From positions 36,957 to 100,956 of the forward strand of contig CAZLIC010000005.1 in assembly GCA_964559535.1 (NCBI GenBank): DNA of 64,000 bases, in the 5' to 3' direction. Of the stretch, positions 57,011 to 64,000 are shown one piece after another; position 1 is the first letter of the stretch, and every line of letters starts with the position of its first letter. Both the position numbers and the translations under genes were made by a program. The notes under the pieces were generated by a model. That model did no database searches. It saw nothing but the letters and a program-made list of their open reading frames with translations, and was not told where the DNA came from. Source of the DNA: CAZLIC01 sp964559535. GTDB taxonomy: Bacteria > Pseudomonadota > Alphaproteobacteria > Rhodobacterales > Rhodobacteraceae.

Positions 57011-58372
57011 TTACTTGACGCCGGGGGTTCCGTCGAACTTCTTTTCCAGCGACCCCCAGCAGTCGATATAGTCTTCCTGCAGGTGGCCCGCCTGCGCCGC
57101 AAACGGCGTCAGGTGCTGCGGAAAGCGGGTCTCGAACATGAAGGACATGGTGTTGTCCAGCTTGTGCGGGGCAAGGTCGGCATTGGACGCGCCCTCGAAG
57201 GCCTGCTTGTCGGGGCCGTGGGGCAGCATGCAGTTGTGCAAGGACATGCCGCCGGGAACAAACCCCTTTGGTTTGGCGTCGTAGATGCCGTGGATGTTGC
57301 CCATCAGTTCGGACATCACGTTCTTGTGGTACCACGGCGGGCGGAAGGTGTTCTCGGCCACCATCCAGCGTTCGCGGAACAGCACGAAATCGATGTTTGC
57401 CGTGCCTTCAATGCCGCTGGGCGCGGTCAGCACGGTGAAGATGCTGGGGTCCGGGTGGTCGAACAGGATGGCGCCCACCGGGCAGTAGGTGCGCAGGTCG
57501 TACTTGCAGGGCGCATAGTTGCCGTGCCAGGCCACCACGTCCAGCGGCGAATGGCCGATCCGCGTTTCGTGGAACTGCCCGCACCACTTGACGGTCACCA
57601 CTGACGGAACCTCGCGGTCCTCGAACGCCGCGACGGGCGTCTTGAAATCACGCCGGTTGGCCATGCAGTTCGCGCCAATCGGGCCGCGCCCGGGCAACTG
57701 GAACTTCTGGCCATAGTTCTCGCACACGAAGCCACGGCAGGGGCCGTCCAGCACCTCGACCCGGTAGACAAGGCCGCGCGGCAGGATGGCAATTTCCTGC
57801 GGCTCGACGTCGATCACCCCCAGTTCGGTGCAGAACCGCAGGCGGCCCTCCTGCGGCACCACCAGCAATTCGCCATCGGCCGAGAAGAAATAGGCGTCCC
57901 GCATCGACTCGGTCACCAGGTAGATGTGGCTGGCCATCCCCGTCTGCGTGTTCACGTCACCGGCCGTCACCATGGTGCGCATGCCGGTCAGCCAGGTCAG
58001 GCTCTCGCCCGCGTGCGGCACCGGATCCCAGCGGTACTGCCCCAGGCTGATGATGTCGGGGTCGATGCAGGGGGCCGATTTCCACAGCGGCAGGTCGATC
58101 TTGCGGAACCGGTGGGTGTGCTTCACCGACGGCCGGATGCGGTAGCACCAGGTGCGTTCGTTCTGGTGGCTGGGCGCGGTGAAGGCGGTGCCCGACAGCT
58201 GTTCGCCGTAAAGGCCGTAGTTGCACTTCTGCGGGCTGTTCATGCCCTGCGGCAGGGCGCCCGGCAGCGCCTCGGTTTCAAAGTCGTTGCCGAAGCCGGG
58301 CATGTAGCCTTCGTGGGGGCCCGCGCCCGCCGCGGCCCGAACCATTCCGGCAGGCAGTGAATGTGTGGTCAT
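57011..58372 (-). CDS. hmgA: Homogentisate 1,2-dioxygenase
   Basis: The 453-aa Fe(II) enzyme opens the homogentisate ring to maleylacetoacetate. Diagnostic stretches are YMPGFGNDFETEALPGALP, YGLYGEQLSGTAFTAPSHQN, RTWCYRIRPSVKH, and the metal site region FRPPWYHKNVMSELMGNIHG with the H...E...H ligands. It heads the operon hmgA-fahA-MBL-FAD monooxygenase-DUF2783. ATG at 58372 follows GGGGG. Confidence 0.96.
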   Translation of the reverse strand: MTTHSLPAGMVRAAAGAGPHEGYMPGFGNDFETEALPGALPQGMNSPQKCNYGLYGEQLSGTAFTAPSHQNERTWCYRIRPSVKHTHRFRKIDLPLWKSAPCIDPDIISLGQYRWDPVPHAGESLTWLTGMRTMVTAGDVNTQTGMASHIYLVTESMRDAYFFSADGELLVVPQEGRLRFCTELGVIDVEPQEIAILPRGLVYRVEVLDGPCRGFVCENYGQKFQLPGRGPIGANCMANRRDFKTPVAAFEDREVPSVVTVKWCGQFHETRIGHSPLDVVAWHGNYAPCKYDLRTYCPVGAILFDHPDPSIFTVLTAPSGIEGTANIDFVLFRERWMVAENTFRPPWYHKNVMSELMGNIHGIYDAKPKGFVPGGMSLHNCMLPHGPDKQAFEGASNADLAPHKLDNTMSFMFETRFPQHLTPFAAQAGHLQEDYIDCWGSLEKKFDGTPGVK

Positions 58373-58427
58373 GGGAACCCCCTGCATCGGCCAGCGACAG
58401 GTCCGGCGCCTTCCGAACCTGCACAGC

Positions 58428-58455
58428 ATTATAGTTGCATTCGCAACCAAGTCAA
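58428..58455 (-). promoter_or_regulatory. hmgA promoter with palindromic operator between -35 and -10
   Basis: On the minus strand TTGACT (58455..58450) and a perfect TATAAT (58433..58428) are 16 bp apart. The inverted repeat GTTGC-GAAT-GCAAC (58447..58434) fills the spacer exactly, so a dimeric repressor bound there would block RNA polymerase. The MarR gene next door is the obvious candidate. Leader length is ~50 bases. Confidence 0.75.
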
Positions 58456-58493
58456 CCTGCCGTTCCCAGCGTGCCTGCCGGACCGACACGCAC

Positions 58494-58964
58494 TCAGTCC
58501 TCTCCGGGGCCTGCGGCGTCTGCCCGGCTGGTGATGATCGCCAGCAGGATGCGGTTAAGGTCGCTGGTGGCCTGGGGACCAAGCGTCTGGCGAAGGGCCC
58601 GGTCGAAGGCGACCGCCATGTCTCCAAGCTCGACAAATACCGCCAGGCCCTTGTCGGTCAGCGACAGCATCTCGGCACGCCTGTCTGTCTCGGACGGACT
58701 GCGGGCCAGCATGCCATCCCGCTCCAGATGCGCGACGGCGCGGCTGACCTTGGTCTTCTCGATATGGCTGATGACGCAGATGTCGCGGGCCGTCATGGCG
58801 CCGAACTTTCCCAGATTGGCCATGACCCGCCATTGCGTGCGCGTCATGGCGTACCGGTCGCGGTACACGTGCTGGAACCCGCGCGAGGCGGCCTCGGCGG
58901 CCTGGTTCAGCAGGTACGGCAGGAAATCCTGAAGGTCGAATGGCGGATGCGGCGCGTCGTTCAT
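58494..58964 (-). CDS. MarR family transcriptional regulator
   Basis: The 156-aa MarR protein has the dimerisation helices (LPYLLNQAAEAASRGFQHVY) and a winged helix (MTARDICVISHIEKTKVSRA, VAHLERDGMLARSPSETDRR). It lies directly upstream of hmgA on the same strand. It probably represses the homogentisate operon through the palindrome in the hmgA promoter, relieved by an aromatic effector (inference). Confidence 0.87.
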   Translation of the reverse strand: MNDAPHPPFDLQDFLPYLLNQAAEAASRGFQHVYRDRYAMTRTQWRVMANLGKFGAMTARDICVISHIEKTKVSRAVAHLERDGMLARSPSETDRRAEMLSLTDKGLAVFVELGDMAVAFDRALRQTLGPQATSDLNRILLAIITSRADAAGPGED

Positions 58965-59151
58965 GCGTTCTGGTCCATGCACGCACCGGATACTGCCACG
59001 GGTTCCAGACAGATGCCACGCGGCGCATGCGTCGGGGCACCTTGCCTTCGGTCCCGCTCTGATTTTCCGCCGGTTAGAAGGCCGTTGGCCGAACCACAAT
59101 CGCCCGGTCTTCGCGCGCCTTCGTCAACCAGGCCGGGCAGGCGCAACCCCG

Positions 59152-60582
59152 TCAGGTCCGCGCGTAGACATCCTCGTAGCGCACGATGTCGTCTTCGCCC
59201 AGATAGCTGCCGGTCTGCACCTCGATCAGCACCATGTCCACGCGGCCGGGGTTCTCCATCCGGTGCACGGCGCCCAGCGGGATGTAGACGGACTGGTTCT
59301 CGGTCACCAGCCGCACGTCCTTGTCCACCGTGACCCGTGCCGTTCCGCGCACCACGATCCAGTGTTCCGCCCGGTGGTGGTGGCTTTGCAGCGACAGCGA
59401 GCGGCCGGGATGCACCACGATCCGCTTCACCTGGAAACGGTCGCCGATCACCAGGCTTTCAAACCAGCCCCAGGGGCGGTGGTCGCGCGGAAAGGTCTCG
59501 GCCTGCGGAACCTTCTCGGCCTTCAGGCGGCTTACCGCCAGTTTCACGTCCTGTGCCCGGCTGATGTCGGCAATCAGCACCGCATCGGGCATGGCAACCG
59601 CCACGATGTTCTCCAGCCCGAGACCGACAAGCTGCAGCGATCCCGCTTCCGACCGCAGCAGGCTGTCCTTGCAATCGATCGACATGGCGTGGCCATGGGT
59701 CACCACGCCGTCGGCATCGGGGGTGGACTCGCGCCACACCGCCTCCCACCCGCCAAGGTCCGACCAGACGCCGCCATAGGGCACCACCGACAGGTTGGAG
59801 GCCTTCTCCATGACGGCATAGTCAATCGAGATATCGGGAAGGTCTTTCCAGGGAGCCGGTGCAAGGCGGGTAAAGCCAAGGTCGGACTGCGCCTGGGCAT
59901 GGGCCGCGCGTACCCCCTCCAGTGTGGCCGGGGCATGCTGTTCGAAGGCGGCAATCAGGGTTGTGGTCGAGAACAGGAAGATCCCGGCGTTCCACAGATG
60001 CAGGCCATCGGCCAGCATGGCGGCCGCCTTGGACGCGTCGGGTTTTTCGACAAACCGCCTCAGGGCCTGCGGCACCGGGGCAAAGTCGGGCGTCGCGGCC
60101 GTCAGTTCCAGATAGCCATAGCCGGTTTCGGCGCGGTCGGGCCGGATGCCGAAAGTCACCAGTTGCCCCGACAGGGCCGCGGGGACTGCGGCATGGACGG
60201 CAACACGGAACCGTGCGTCGTCGGGGATCACGTGGTCCGAAGGCGCCACCAGCATCAGCGCCCCCGGATGCGCCGCCTGCAGCACCAGTGCGGCGGCCAG
60301 AACGGCGGCGGCGGTGTTGCGCGCCTCGGGCTCGATCAGCAGGGCTTCGGCAGCCACCCCGATGGCCGCCAGCTGATCGGTCACGATAAAGCGGAAGTCG
60401 GACCCGGTGACCACAACCGGAGCGGCGAAGTCGGGCACGACAAAGCGGCGGGCCGAGGCCTGGAACAGGCTTTCTTCGCCAGTCAGCGCCGAGAACTGCT
60501 TGGGATAACTCTTGCGCGACAGGGGCCAGAGCCGCGTACCCGAGCCACCGCAAAGAAGTACCGGATGGATGATGTCTGTCAT
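59152..60582 (-). CDS. manC: Mannose-1-phosphate guanylyltransferase / mannose-6-phosphate isomerase
   Basis: The 476-aa bifunctional enzyme makes GDP-mannose. The nucleotidyltransferase domain opens HPVLLCGGSGTRLWPLSRKS (G-x-G-T-R-L-W-P) and contains FVEKPD. The C-terminal cupin isomerase domain has LSLQSHHHRAEHWIVVRGTA. Normal length. It follows fcl by 26 bp in a gmd-fcl-manC operon for GDP-fucose. Also called cpsB. Confidence 0.94.
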   Translation of the reverse strand: MTDIIHPVLLCGGSGTRLWPLSRKSYPKQFSALTGEESLFQASARRFVVPDFAAPVVVTGSDFRFIVTDQLAAIGVAAEALLIEPEARNTAAAVLAAALVLQAAHPGALMLVAPSDHVIPDDARFRVAVHAAVPAALSGQLVTFGIRPDRAETGYGYLELTAATPDFAPVPQALRRFVEKPDASKAAAMLADGLHLWNAGIFLFSTTTLIAAFEQHAPATLEGVRAAHAQAQSDLGFTRLAPAPWKDLPDISIDYAVMEKASNLSVVPYGGVWSDLGGWEAVWRESTPDADGVVTHGHAMSIDCKDSLLRSEAGSLQLVGLGLENIVAVAMPDAVLIADISRAQDVKLAVSRLKAEKVPQAETFPRDHRPWGWFESLVIGDRFQVKRIVVHPGRSLSLQSHHHRAEHWIVVRGTARVTVDKDVRLVTENQSVYIPLGAVHRMENPGRVDMVLIEVQTGSYLGEDDIVRYEDVYART

Positions 60583-60608
60583 CTGGGACCCTCTGTTCAA
60601 CCGCGCAA

Positions 60609-61577
60609 TCAGCCGCGAAGCGCCTTGGCCGTGCTGACCTGAGCACGATACCAGTCATAGGTCTCGGCGATCCCCTGCTCCAGCCCGATCTTGGCCGTCC
60701 AGCCCAGCCGTGCCAATCGTGACACATCCATCAGCTTGCGCATGGTGCCGTCAGGCTTGCCGGTGTCAAATCTCAGCCGACCGGCAAAACCCGTGACCCG
60801 GGCGATGATCCGTGCCAGATCGGCAATGCTGACGTCGGTGCCGGACCCGACATTGATGTGGCTGAGCATCGGCTGGGTTTCGGCAGCGTAGGTGGCAGGG
60901 GCCAGGTCAAGCACGAACAGGCTGGCCGCCGCCATGTCATCGACATGCAGGAATTCGCGCATCGGCCGACCCGAACCCCAGATGACCACCTCGTCCGCGC
61001 CATCCTGTACCGCCTGGTGAAACCTGCGGATCAGGGCGGGCAGGACATGGCTGTTCTCGGGGTGGAAGTTGTCGCCGGGACCGTAAAGGTTGGTGGGCAT
61101 GACTGACCGGTAGTCGGTGCCGTGCTGACGGTTGTAGCTCTCGCACAGCTTGATGCCGGCGATCTTGGCGACGGCATAGGGTTCGTTCGTGGGCTCCAGC
61201 ACGCCCGTCAACAGCGCATCCTCGCGCATGGGCTGCGCTGCCTCGCGCGGATAGATGCAAGATGAGCCCAGCTGCAGCAGCCGCCGCACACCGGCGGCAA
61301 AAGCCTGATGGATGACGTTGCATTCAATCATCAGGTTATCGTAAATGAAATCAGCGGGATACGTGTTGTTGGCATGGATGCCGCCTACCCGCGCCGCCGC
61401 CAGGATCACCACATCCGGCCGCACCTCCTGCATGAAGGCGCGGACGGCCTGCTGGTCAGTCAGGTCAAGCTCGGCATGGCTGCGGGCGATCAGCTCGTGC
61501 CCCCCCTGCGCCTGCAACCGCCGCAAGATCGCCCTGCCAACCATGCCGCGATGGCCTGCAACGTAGATGCGTGTCAC
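60609..61577 (-). CDS. fcl: GDP-L-fucose synthase
   Basis: The 322-aa NADP-dependent epimerase/reductase converts GDP-4-keto-6-deoxymannose to GDP-L-fucose. Rossmann motif AGHRGMVGRAILRRL, conserved AAARVGGIHANNTYPADFIYD, the Ser-Tyr-Lys set (LGSSCIYPR, Y-A-V-A-K in NEPYAVAKIAG) and YGPGDNFHPENSHVLPALIRR are all present. Alternative name wcaG. 57 bp after gmd. Confidence 0.95.
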   Translation of the reverse strand: MTRIYVAGHRGMVGRAILRRLQAQGGHELIARSHAELDLTDQQAVRAFMQEVRPDVVILAAARVGGIHANNTYPADFIYDNLMIECNVIHQAFAAGVRRLLQLGSSCIYPREAAQPMREDALLTGVLEPTNEPYAVAKIAGIKLCESYNRQHGTDYRSVMPTNLYGPGDNFHPENSHVLPALIRRFHQAVQDGADEVVIWGSGRPMREFLHVDDMAAASLFVLDLAPATYAAETQPMLSHINVGSGTDVSIADLARIIARVTGFAGRLRFDTGKPDGTMRKLMDVSRLARLGWTAKIGLEQGIAETYDWYRAQVSTAKALRG

Positions 61578-61634
61578 AACTTTCCCCGGGCTTGGAATGG
61601 CGCGGCGTTCCCGGGCACGCGGGCAGCGGCACGC

Positions 61635-62756
61635 CTAGCCATTCTCGGTACCCATGGACACCCGGTGCCCGTGCGCCTGCAACAGCGCATGCCTGCACGC
61701 CGCGGCATGGTCTTCGGCAACCATCTCGGCACACATCTCGCGCGCCGTGATCTGCGGCGTCCAGCCCAGCTTTTCCCGCGCCTTCGTGGCATCCCCCAAC
61801 AGCGATTCCACTTCGGCGGGCCGGAAATACCGCGGGTCGATCCGCACAACCACCCGCCCCGGGCGCAGGCCTGGCGCCATGGAGCCGTTCACATCCACCA
61901 CCGTCGCCGTCTCGTTCACGCCGTCGCCCTGGAAGCTGAGCGTGATCCCCAGTTCCTCGGCCGTCCACCGGATGAACTCGCGCACGGAATGCTGCACACC
62001 CGTGGCAATGACGAAGTCCTCGGGTGCGTCCTGCTGCAGCATCATCCACTGCATGCGCACATAGTCTTTCGCATGCCCCCAGTCGCGCAGCGCGTCGATG
62101 TTGCCCAGATACAGGCAGTCCTCCAGACCCAGCGCGATGTTGGCAAGACCGCGGGTGATCTTGCGTGTCACAAACGTCTCGCCGCGGCGCGGGCTCTCGT
62201 GGTTGAACAGGATGCCGTTGCAGGCGTACATCCCGTAGGCCTCGCGATAGTTGACGGTGATCCAGTAGGCATAGAGCTTGGCCACCGCATAGGGGCTGCG
62301 CGGGTGGAACGGCGTGGTCTCACGCTGGGGCGTTTCCCGAACCAGACCATAGAGTTCCGATGTTGATGCCTGGTAGAAGCGCGTCTTGCCTTCCAGCCGC
62401 AGAAACCGGATGGCCTCCAGCAGGCGCAGGGTCCCCACGGCGTCCACGTCGGCCGTGTACTCGGGCGCCTCGAAGCTGACCGCCACGTGCGATTGCGCCC
62501 CAAGGTTGTAGACCTCATCCGGCTGCACCTCTTGCAGGATGCGCGTCAGGTTGGACGTATCGGTCAGGTCGCCGTAGTGCAGGCGGAAGCGGGCATTGTC
62601 GATATGCGGATCCTGGTAGATGTGGTCGACACGCTGGGTGTTGAACAACGAGGCCCGGCGCTTGATTCCGTGCACTTCGTACCCCTTGTCCAGCAAGAGT
62701 TCGGCCAGGTACGAGCCGTCCTGACCTGTAATGCCGGTGATGAGCGCTTTTCGCAT
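61635..62756 (-). CDS. gmd: GDP-mannose 4,6-dehydratase
   Basis: The 373-aa dehydratase catalyses the first step from GDP-mannose. Signature segments are KALITGITGQDGSYLAELLL, VHGIKRRASLFNTQRVDH, the catalytic T-S-E...Y-x3-K (YQASTSELYGLVRET, YAVAKLYAYWI) and FNHESPRRGETFVTRKITRG. ATG at 62756 is the family start. Head of the GDP-fucose operon, probably for exopolysaccharide or LPS. Confidence 0.96.
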   Translation of the reverse strand: MRKALITGITGQDGSYLAELLLDKGYEVHGIKRRASLFNTQRVDHIYQDPHIDNARFRLHYGDLTDTSNLTRILQEVQPDEVYNLGAQSHVAVSFEAPEYTADVDAVGTLRLLEAIRFLRLEGKTRFYQASTSELYGLVRETPQRETTPFHPRSPYAVAKLYAYWITVNYREAYGMYACNGILFNHESPRRGETFVTRKITRGLANIALGLEDCLYLGNIDALRDWGHAKDYVRMQWMMLQQDAPEDFVIATGVQHSVREFIRWTAEELGITLSFQGDGVNETATVVDVNGSMAPGLRPGRVVVRIDPRYFRPAEVESLLGDATKAREKLGWTPQITAREMCAEMVAEDHAAACRHALLQAHGHRVSMGTENG

Positions 62757-63824
62757 CCGTCTGCCTTCAGAATCGCCGTGCGGGATTCTTGTCATGCGTG
62801 GATGCCGGAAACAAGGCGATTTCGCTGCACCCTTGAAACGCAGGAAATCCACGCCGGGGTTTTCAGGCTGCGCAAGAAATCCCCGCACGCCTGAAAATAC
62901 CATGCTCTTCCAACAGATCAGATTGGAAGTGACATCGGAATTGCAAAGGTTCTGCAATCGTCAGAGCTGGTCTGTTGGAATACGGCATGGCGTCATCAGC
63001 AACCTGCCCGGATTGCTTGCATTTCAACCGCCACCTTCCCTTCGTCGGCAAGCGCGTCTCAACCCGCAAGACTGATAGAAAGTATGAACGCCGCCGTACC
63101 GCCATTCAGGAAAAGCCGGCGGCCCTGCGCAGCCAACCGCCAGATTCCATTGCGGCCGCCTCGCCCTTCAGCACCGGACGAATTCCCTGGCGGCCAGACC
63201 TTCCGCGTTGCTTGTGTCGCAGCGGCTGGTCGACTGTACGGCCGGACGCTCTTGCTGCCAGACACAAGCAGCGGGTCCACGGATGGGAGGAACCCATGAA
63301 TGGACGGTTTGGGAGGCAAGTCGTGACGATCTGTTCCTGAAGCATGAATGGCGAAGGGAAGACGACTGCCGTCGAACCGTCTCTGTTGGATCAGCAGCAA
63401 ATCCGCGAATCTTGGTGTCCACTTTGGCCGCACCGTTCGGCCGTGATCGAAATGGCCAAGCCTGGCTCCGATGGTTTCCGCGCTTCACTCGCCCATGCCA
63501 TTGCCCACATCCTCTACAAGTGGATTACCAGGGTCAAAATGACAGGCCGCCACGGCGGAAGTACGGGAAGCAATGAAACCGAATGGCGCTGGCAGTGTCG
63601 TTCTTATGCCGCTGCGCGAAAGGGGTTCTCGTGGGCCGATGACGTATGCAGTACCTCGCTGCCCAAGCTCCCCGCCCCTCCGAAGGGCGCGTCGCAACAG
63701 GCAACCGTGGCAATGGCACAACGTCGCAGCTGATCAAAGCACGCCAGAACCTGTTTCTTGAGCAGCCTCTTGCGCAGTTCAGCACCACACAAGCAGGTCG
63801 GTGCCGACCAACAGATCCGTCCCT
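62757..63824. other. Long stretch without recognisable genes
   Basis: About 1.07 kb upstream of gmd. No reading frame on either strand has family features or a convincing ribosome site. An inverted repeat TTTTCAGGC...GCCTGAAAA near 62858..62897 could be regulatory. Base composition is a little lower in GC than the operon, and the region may be an eroded insertion or gene. Confidence 0.5.
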
Positions 63825-64000
63825 TCAAATGAAGCCCGACGAAACTTCATGATTTTCGAATTTGTCTGCTAACCAGGCGACATCATCGACAACGATGAAG
63901 TCCACCAGTTTCGGCTCCAGCAGTGCATCCCACGCGTCGGTCATGTCAAGGAGCGTCTGATCTACGGCTGCGGCTTCGCTGGGATGGCCGCCTGAGCGTC
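63825..64000 (-). CDS. C-terminal end of an unidentified protein (runs off window)
   Basis: An open frame enters from the right edge and ends at TGA 63827..63825. The last ~58 residues include LLDMTDAWDALLEPKLVDFI, VVDDVAWLADKFENHEVSSG and look protein-like (acidic, aliphatic pattern), but family is not recognisable from this piece. The gene is co-oriented with gmd and may be a polysaccharide enzyme. Confidence 0.45.
   Translation of the reverse strand, partial: RSGGHPSEAAAVDQTLLDMTDAWDALLEPKLVDFIVVDDVAWLADKFENHEVSSGFI

Noticed and set aside
62757..63824. Several 70-130-codon frames upstream of gmd, considered as transposase remnants
   Set aside because: No transposase motif, inverted ends or target duplication seen; sequences look random.
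1..64000. Search for tRNA, rRNA, CRISPR arrays, retrons and toxin-antitoxin pairs
   Set aside because: No cloverleaf, repeat-spacer array, reverse transcriptase or recognisable toxin-antitoxin pair was seen by eye; a tRNA scan or profile search could still find short ones.

Overview
The window is about 64 kb of high-GC alphaproteobacterial DNA, most likely from the Rhodobacterales (Rhodobacter/Paracoccus-like). The flanking chromosomal genes fit this: a YbjN-domain protein, the fabI-fabB-fabA cluster next to irr, ethylmalonyl-CoA mutase, and a homogentisate pathway operon. No rRNA, tRNA or CRISPR array was seen.

About 45.4 kb (roughly 489..45885) is a complete-looking Mu-like transposable prophage inserted between fabI and the YbjN gene. 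Its genome runs right to left, with almost all genes on the minus strand. The proposed ends are TG...CA, flanked by the 5-bp duplication GTCTG (484..488 and 45886..45890). Related transposase-site-like cores lie inside both ends, two of them 22 bp apart at the right end. In phage order the modules are as follows. A non-coding left end holds a four-copy repeat and a G-quadruplex-prone tract. A secreted moron follows, then a plus-strand XRE repressor and a Ner-like gene facing it. The early region carries antirepressor-like and ParB-like genes, HU, a run of small genes, the transposase MuA (DDE), its ATPase MuB, GapR, DUF3164, a DnaA domain IV-like protein, GemA and an MT-A70 methylase. Next come an orphan MuF-like protein, an ORF6N protein and a Mor/C-type late activator. 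The lysis/packaging operon holds a GH24 lysozyme, a holin, Mu gp25/26/27/28-like proteins, an SGNH esterase, a DUF935 portal, MuF and gpG. The head/tail operon starts with the protease and capsid. It continues with tail tube, G/GT chaperones, tape measure, DUF1833, NlpC/P60 and a TipJ-like tip protein. These are genes of a non-contractile, gene-transfer-agent-like tail, so the virion should be a siphovirus of the B3/D3112 type. The right end carries a cargo trio: Dam-like methylase, three-Cys-motif DUF5131 protein and its partner TcmP.

The regulatory logic can be partly read. A 19-bp identical element containing CAACCGGTTG lies just upstream of both late operons (19006..19024 and 29454..29472), and the gene just upstream of the second copy encodes a Mor/C-type activator. 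This parallels Mu's C-activated Plys and PI promoters. Most neighbouring genes overlap by TGATG, ATGA or GTGA, so translational coupling is pervasive.

The right flank (46-64 kb) is ordinary chromosome. It carries type II fatty acid synthesis genes, irr with a clear promoter, a transglutaminase-like protease, an Lrp-type small protein and ethylmalonyl-CoA mutase. A tyrosine-catabolism operon (hmgA, fahA, MBL hydrolase, FAD monooxygenase, DUF2783) follows, with a MarR gene beside it and a palindrome set between the -35 and -10 boxes of the hmgA promoter. A GDP-fucose operon (gmd, fcl, manC) and about 1 kb without recognisable genes complete the window.
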